From contig JAZGTH010000032.1 of assembly GCA_036877525.1 (NCBI GenBank), positions 2,285,501-2,349,500 on the forward strand: a stretch of DNA of 64,000 nucleotides, in the 5' to 3' direction. The stretch is from Chromobotia macracanthus (taxonomy: Eukaryota > Chordata > Actinopteri > Cypriniformes > Botiidae). The position numbers and the translations under genes were made by a program. The notes beneath the pieces were generated by a model. The model was not told the origin of the DNA, did not search any database, and was given only the letters and a program-made list of their open reading frames with translations. Of this stretch, positions 60,236-64,000 are shown piece by piece (within the stretch, counting starts at the first letter, position 1; each line of letters begins with the position of its first letter).

Positions 60236-62164
60236 ATGGCGGATACTGTTGAAATAGACACCATCAAAAATTATAACATAGCGTTTGAGAGGATAGACCC
60301 GAGCACCAACCGCTATCCCTACTGTATCGTATGGACGCCAATCCCCGTGTTATCGTGAGTGATTCTCACATCCACTGTTGCTTTTGCTTTGAGTTGATGT
60401 TTAAAAAGAATTTGCATTTTGTCCCCTTTTCCCTGCTAAGATAAACCATATCGGTGTTTCAAGAATACCCAGGAGGTTTTTTTTTATTGTTGATAGAAAA
60501 TAAAACCTAAATAGAACATTCCTAGAAAAAATACGTGAATGTTATGTGTTTGCTGAGTAGTTGTCCTTGCTATAATTTATTCACCCTCCAAATCAAAATG
60601 ATTTTGTTTCTTCAATGTAACACAAAAGTTGATACTTTGAAGAATGCTTTGCTCTTTTCTATTCAATGAAACTTAAGGACTGGGGCTGTTAACCATTTGC
60701 CCCACTATGCTTTTATGGCATTTATCTGGCATATATCTATTTTATGTAACAGAAATATCAGTTTATCAGTTGGCATGTGAATCAGGGTGTTATCCCGTTA
60801 AAACTAAGTTTTAGAAGTTTAGGCAGGAATATCTTTTAATTTGAGTTGTAAAGCTTGTCTTGTATGCCTGTCAGAGAAGAGTGATTACTGTGTTTTCTCT
60901 TAAAAATGTGTGTGAAAGACCATAATCCAGTAATGGTAGTGCCACCGAATGATTATGCATTTTATGCAATATGGTATGTGCATGGCACTCCAGGGTGTAC
61001 CCTCTTCTGATAATCACATTGAATCACATGAAATTTATTACAGTTGATCTTAGTTCAGTCCCCTGATGTTGCCCACTGCAGATTATTTTAGTGTGAGTGT
61101 CTCTCACACCACGGTTTGTTCTCCTGAATTTGGGTCAGCCATTTACCCTATAGGACACTCTAAATATGATAGTGATAAATATGCAGGACCATATCTAGGG
61201 TGTCCATGTGTGCCGTACTCTGTTTTGGAGCCTCAGTCAATGCTTTTTTTATATCAGGCCAGGATATTCATGTTGTTCATATTAGACTTGGAGAGCTCTG
61301 TTACTAAAATGTTTAATTTACTTTGACAGCAATTTCGGTCTAGTGTCTAATTCGATTCAGATTTATTTACATAGTAAGATATGGAAATGTATACACTTGT
61401 CATAATAAAATTTCATATACATTTAAAGCCATTCCTGAAAAAACATTTCCACAATAACTTTACAGCTAGAACAACATGCATGGTTTGTAAATAAAAAGTA
61501 GAAAGCTTAATTTAAATGTCAATATTGTGACTATTTAAAAAAAAAATAAAACAACCTTCACCAAAAACAACTACACAGAGAGCTGTGTGTGATGCTGGTG
61601 AACATGAAGTCAGTTTAAAACGCCTCGCATAATACTACACAAAAAATATTTGGAAGAGTACAGTAATTTAGTTGTAAATCGAACAACTGTCATTTATAGT
61701 TTATTTTACAGAAATATTAATGGCATTCTGTTGTCATTAATATTTCTGTACAATACTGTATAATTGACCACTGTTCCAGGCAAGATGTGGCCCTCTTTTA
61801 GTATATGGATTGTATATATATTGGCTTGTATAGATATGGCTTAAGAGTTTTTTAGTACCCATCCGATGGCAAGAAATCCTCCACAATTTTATATAAAGTA
61901 GATTTCAGATCTTCAGATGGGGTTATAACTAAAGGATATTAGCCATTGTTAAAATGTTGACCTTTGATATGTCCTGTTCCAGCTTTCAACAGGTTGTACA
62001 TCAACAAAGGAAAGAAAAGTGCATATTTCAAATAATTTAATGGGACTTCAATTCTAGTTTCTTGTTTGTACCCTTTCAGATGGCTGTTTCCGTTCATTGG
62101 GCATATGGGCATCTGCACCTCTGCTGGGGTGATCCGGGACTTTGCAGGGCCGTATTTTGTCTCA
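60236..62164 (+). CDS. tmem222: Transmembrane protein 222, first two coding exons (partial)
   Basis: Exon 1 at 60236-60354 starts MADTVEIDTIKNYN and ends in a split Ser codon with donor GTGAGT. Exon 2 is 62080-62164, after a pyrimidine-rich CAG acceptor, and ends before GTAAGT. The 68 residues include RYPYCIVWTPIPVLS, WLFPFIGHMGICTSAGV and IRDFAGPYFVS, which match the start of the TMEM222/DUF778 family closely. The human protein is about 208 residues, so the rest (starting EDNMAFGKP in family members) must lie beyond 64000. It is a small multi-pass membrane protein, probably of internal membranes, with a role little known. The ATG was chosen by family similarity; an upstream ATG at 60210 opens only a short uORF. 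Confidence 0.93.
61707..61750. repeat. Perfect 16-bp hairpin in tmem222 intron 1
   Basis: TACAGAAATATTAATG (61707-61722), 12-base loop, exact complement 61735-61750. Confidence 0.85.
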
Positions 62165-62445
62165 GTAAGTACAAGGCCATCAAAACAAGATTACCTCACA
62201 TCACCTGGGTTGGGGCAAAAAAAGTTGCACTTGAACACACCGACAGACTGCAATGACCAACTAGCGTGTACGCACTGCACTTGCATGAGAGAAGAGCTAA
62301 ATGGATATTAACAGCTATGGATATAAAAAGCAAGCAGAACGTACTATTTCCATTGTTTCCATTTGCTGTATTGAAATAGCGACTGATAAATAATTAAGTG
62401 ACTGATGGGTTATTGCAACATACTGTTATTGATCATAACCATCAT

Positions 62446-63000
62446 ATTAATTAAATTCCAATTAAAATGTATTTATATAGTGCTTTCTTACAATTTTGCA
62501 TTGTTTCAAAACAACTTTACATATAAAGAAAACACACAGAAAACTGCAAAATTATGAAATATGTATAACACAGAATCCATTGTATTATTGTTATTATATG
62601 TTATTGTTTTAATTAGACATATTAGTAAAACTAATTAGTGATACTAAGATTGTACTCAGTTTATGAGTATAAAGATGACTGAAATTATGATAATAATAAT
62701 CCTTAATTGATATTGTGTCAATACTACACGATAATATTCTTAATAATTAAGTGCCAGTGTCTGGTTGACACTCCCCAATCATTGTGGTCTTCCTGATGCG
62801 CTAACCTTTCAAAGGTTTTGCCTGTGGTGCGGAGCAAATTAGATGACTCGTCACTGGCAGAGTTGTCCAGGGACAGCCTGCTACACTTCTTTTCTCAGAG
62901 TGCTTAACTGGCACTCAAATTAGTAGGCCTCTTCAGGGTACTGGTCCAAGTATCATTATTTGTGCCAGGATCTGAGGGTGAACTGGAATCACTTGCACAA
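62446..63000 (-). mobile_element. L2/CR1-type LINE 3' region
   Basis: AATTAAAATGTATTTATATA then GTGCTTTCTTACAATTTTGC and ATTGTTTCAAAACAACTTTA, the inverted tail of the family; AACTAATTAGTGATACTAAG parallels 2467-2490. The inner end is vague. Confidence 0.6.
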
Positions 63001-64000
63001 GCAAAAAACATCATTCACAATGATGGGAGTGTTACACTATAGACTCATACAACTTTTTAACAAGCATTCATAAAAGTAACAGAGTAATATGCAGGGCATT
63101 GAGAAACAAAAGTCTGAGAATTGGCCTCTGTTTGCTTAAAGTCAGGTGTGAAATGCCAGTTTTGAATAGTATTATGACTACCATTAGTGTAGTCAATGTG
63201 ATTATAATGGTTTTATTCGGCTGCACTTAAAGGGGTCATGACAGGTTTTGTGTTGAATGTAGTTTCCTTTCTTTTGGTGTTGTGTTCCGAAAACTGCAGC
63301 CTGGTCAGGATCCAGTGTTACCTGCCCTATCTCTGTGCACCTGAACTTCGTAAAGGTGCAGGTTTCCTTACAATGTTCCCACTGCTTCTTATGTTCTTTC
63401 TTTGCAAGACAAAGTTTAGTTTTGTAAGCAATGTGCACACTTAACGTCAAATTAATAGAGTACTAGAAAAAAGTAGTACTAGTAAAAAAGTAAATGAGGA
63501 ATGAACTCTAGTGCTCTAAACAGTACTCCAAACAAGTAATTATTATCATATCAACCTCAACCAGTTAAACAATACAAAGATATACATGAAACAGCTCTTT
63601 TAATTCTGTCAAATCAGTAATACAAAATTGCTTTGTACCCAGCAAGCTAAACACTTCTACTAAATGAAAGCGCTGTTAATCCGATGAAATGACATGTGCT
63701 ACCATGTGCTGTGCACGTTGTTCTTCTGAACTTAACCCTGGAAACTGAATGACATAAATTTGTGCTGTAAAATATAAAATGACCAGTAGGTGGAGCAAAA
63801 TTGCTAAAATAGACAGAGCCAGAACACTCCCCATCTGGTATCTCAAAAATACCATTTACACTACAGTTACTGGACTAAACTGCCTGATCTGAGAACAGGG
63901 GGAATACTAATTTGGATATGGGTCTGTGATATATCTTTGTCCCATGCTGAACAGTTTTAACCTCCACTTTTCTTACTATACCGTCTGTACTTGGGAACAG
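63000..64000. other. tmem222 intron 2 (right edge)
   Basis: No further tmem222 exon could be found before the window ends. Two 68-82-codon frames facing each other at 63202-63450 have no motif. Confidence 0.5.

Noticed and set aside
62062..62256. 64-codon + frame over tmem222 exon 2
   Set aside because: Wrong frame; the 81-codon overlapping frame carries the family motif GHMGICTSAGVIRDFAGPYF, and only 62080-62164 of it is exon.
1..64000. CRISPR arrays, operons, prokaryotic insertion sequences or phage-like systems
   Set aside because: All real genes have introns and vertebrate families. The repeats seen are eukaryotic transposons, microsatellites and minisatellites. No regular spacer pattern exists.

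Overview
The window is teleost nuclear DNA, most likely from an otophysan and probably cyprinid-like fish. It is AT-rich and intron-containing. It carries repeats typical of such genomes: tRNA-derived SINEs, a 5S-derived SINE3-like copy, L2/CR1-type LINEs with a shared 3' tail, Tc1-like and hAT DNA transposons, and gypsy-type LTRs. The species call rests on protein and repeat similarity recalled from memory, not on a search.

Three host genes can be spliced by eye. (1) tbxta (brachyury / no tail), + strand, 8716-11150: eight coding exons, 423 codons, intact. (2) nudc, - strand, 20724-25836: nine coding exons, 321 codons, intact, with a NudC N-terminal region and a CS/p23-like domain. (3) tmem222, + strand, first two coding exons at 60236-60354 and 62080-62164; the gene runs off the right edge. 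Between nudc and tmem222, on the - strand at about 34146-34915, is a decayed exon resembling kdf1, with an in-frame stop and frame shifts. In mammals NUDC, KDF1 and TMEM222 are near neighbours, while brachyury lies on another chromosome, so the junction with tbxta looks like a fish arrangement.

Layout: 1-8.5 kb is the tbxta upstream flank with LINE, SINE and MITE copies. 8.6-11.6 kb is tbxta. 11.6-20.6 kb is intergenic, with a minisatellite-armed inverted-repeat element (13.1-14.0 kb) and a LINE 3' part (16.3-17.8 kb). 20.6-26.0 kb is nudc. 26-41 kb is gene-poor apart from the kdf1 remnant. 41-51.9 kb is a dense nest of mobile elements: a Tc1 copy abutting a 93-bp MITE, a solo LTR with a 5-bp target duplication, oppositely oriented LINEs with endonuclease and reverse transcriptase remnants, and a gypsy-like internal piece. 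53-55.3 kb is dispersed repeats and a second gypsy-like piece. 56.6-59.6 kb is a decayed hAT element with an exact 8-bp target duplication. 60-64 kb is the start of tmem222.

The genes do not form an operon or pathway: one is a developmental transcription factor, one a cytoplasmic co-chaperone of the dynein/tubulin system, one a small membrane protein. I found no CRISPR array, structural RNA gene or novel multi-gene system. The most unusual signal is a set of short, perfect, small-loop inverted repeats at seven places. At least two lie inside LINE copies where comparison with a related copy or the expected protein shows the hairpin was made in place, which suggests local template switching.
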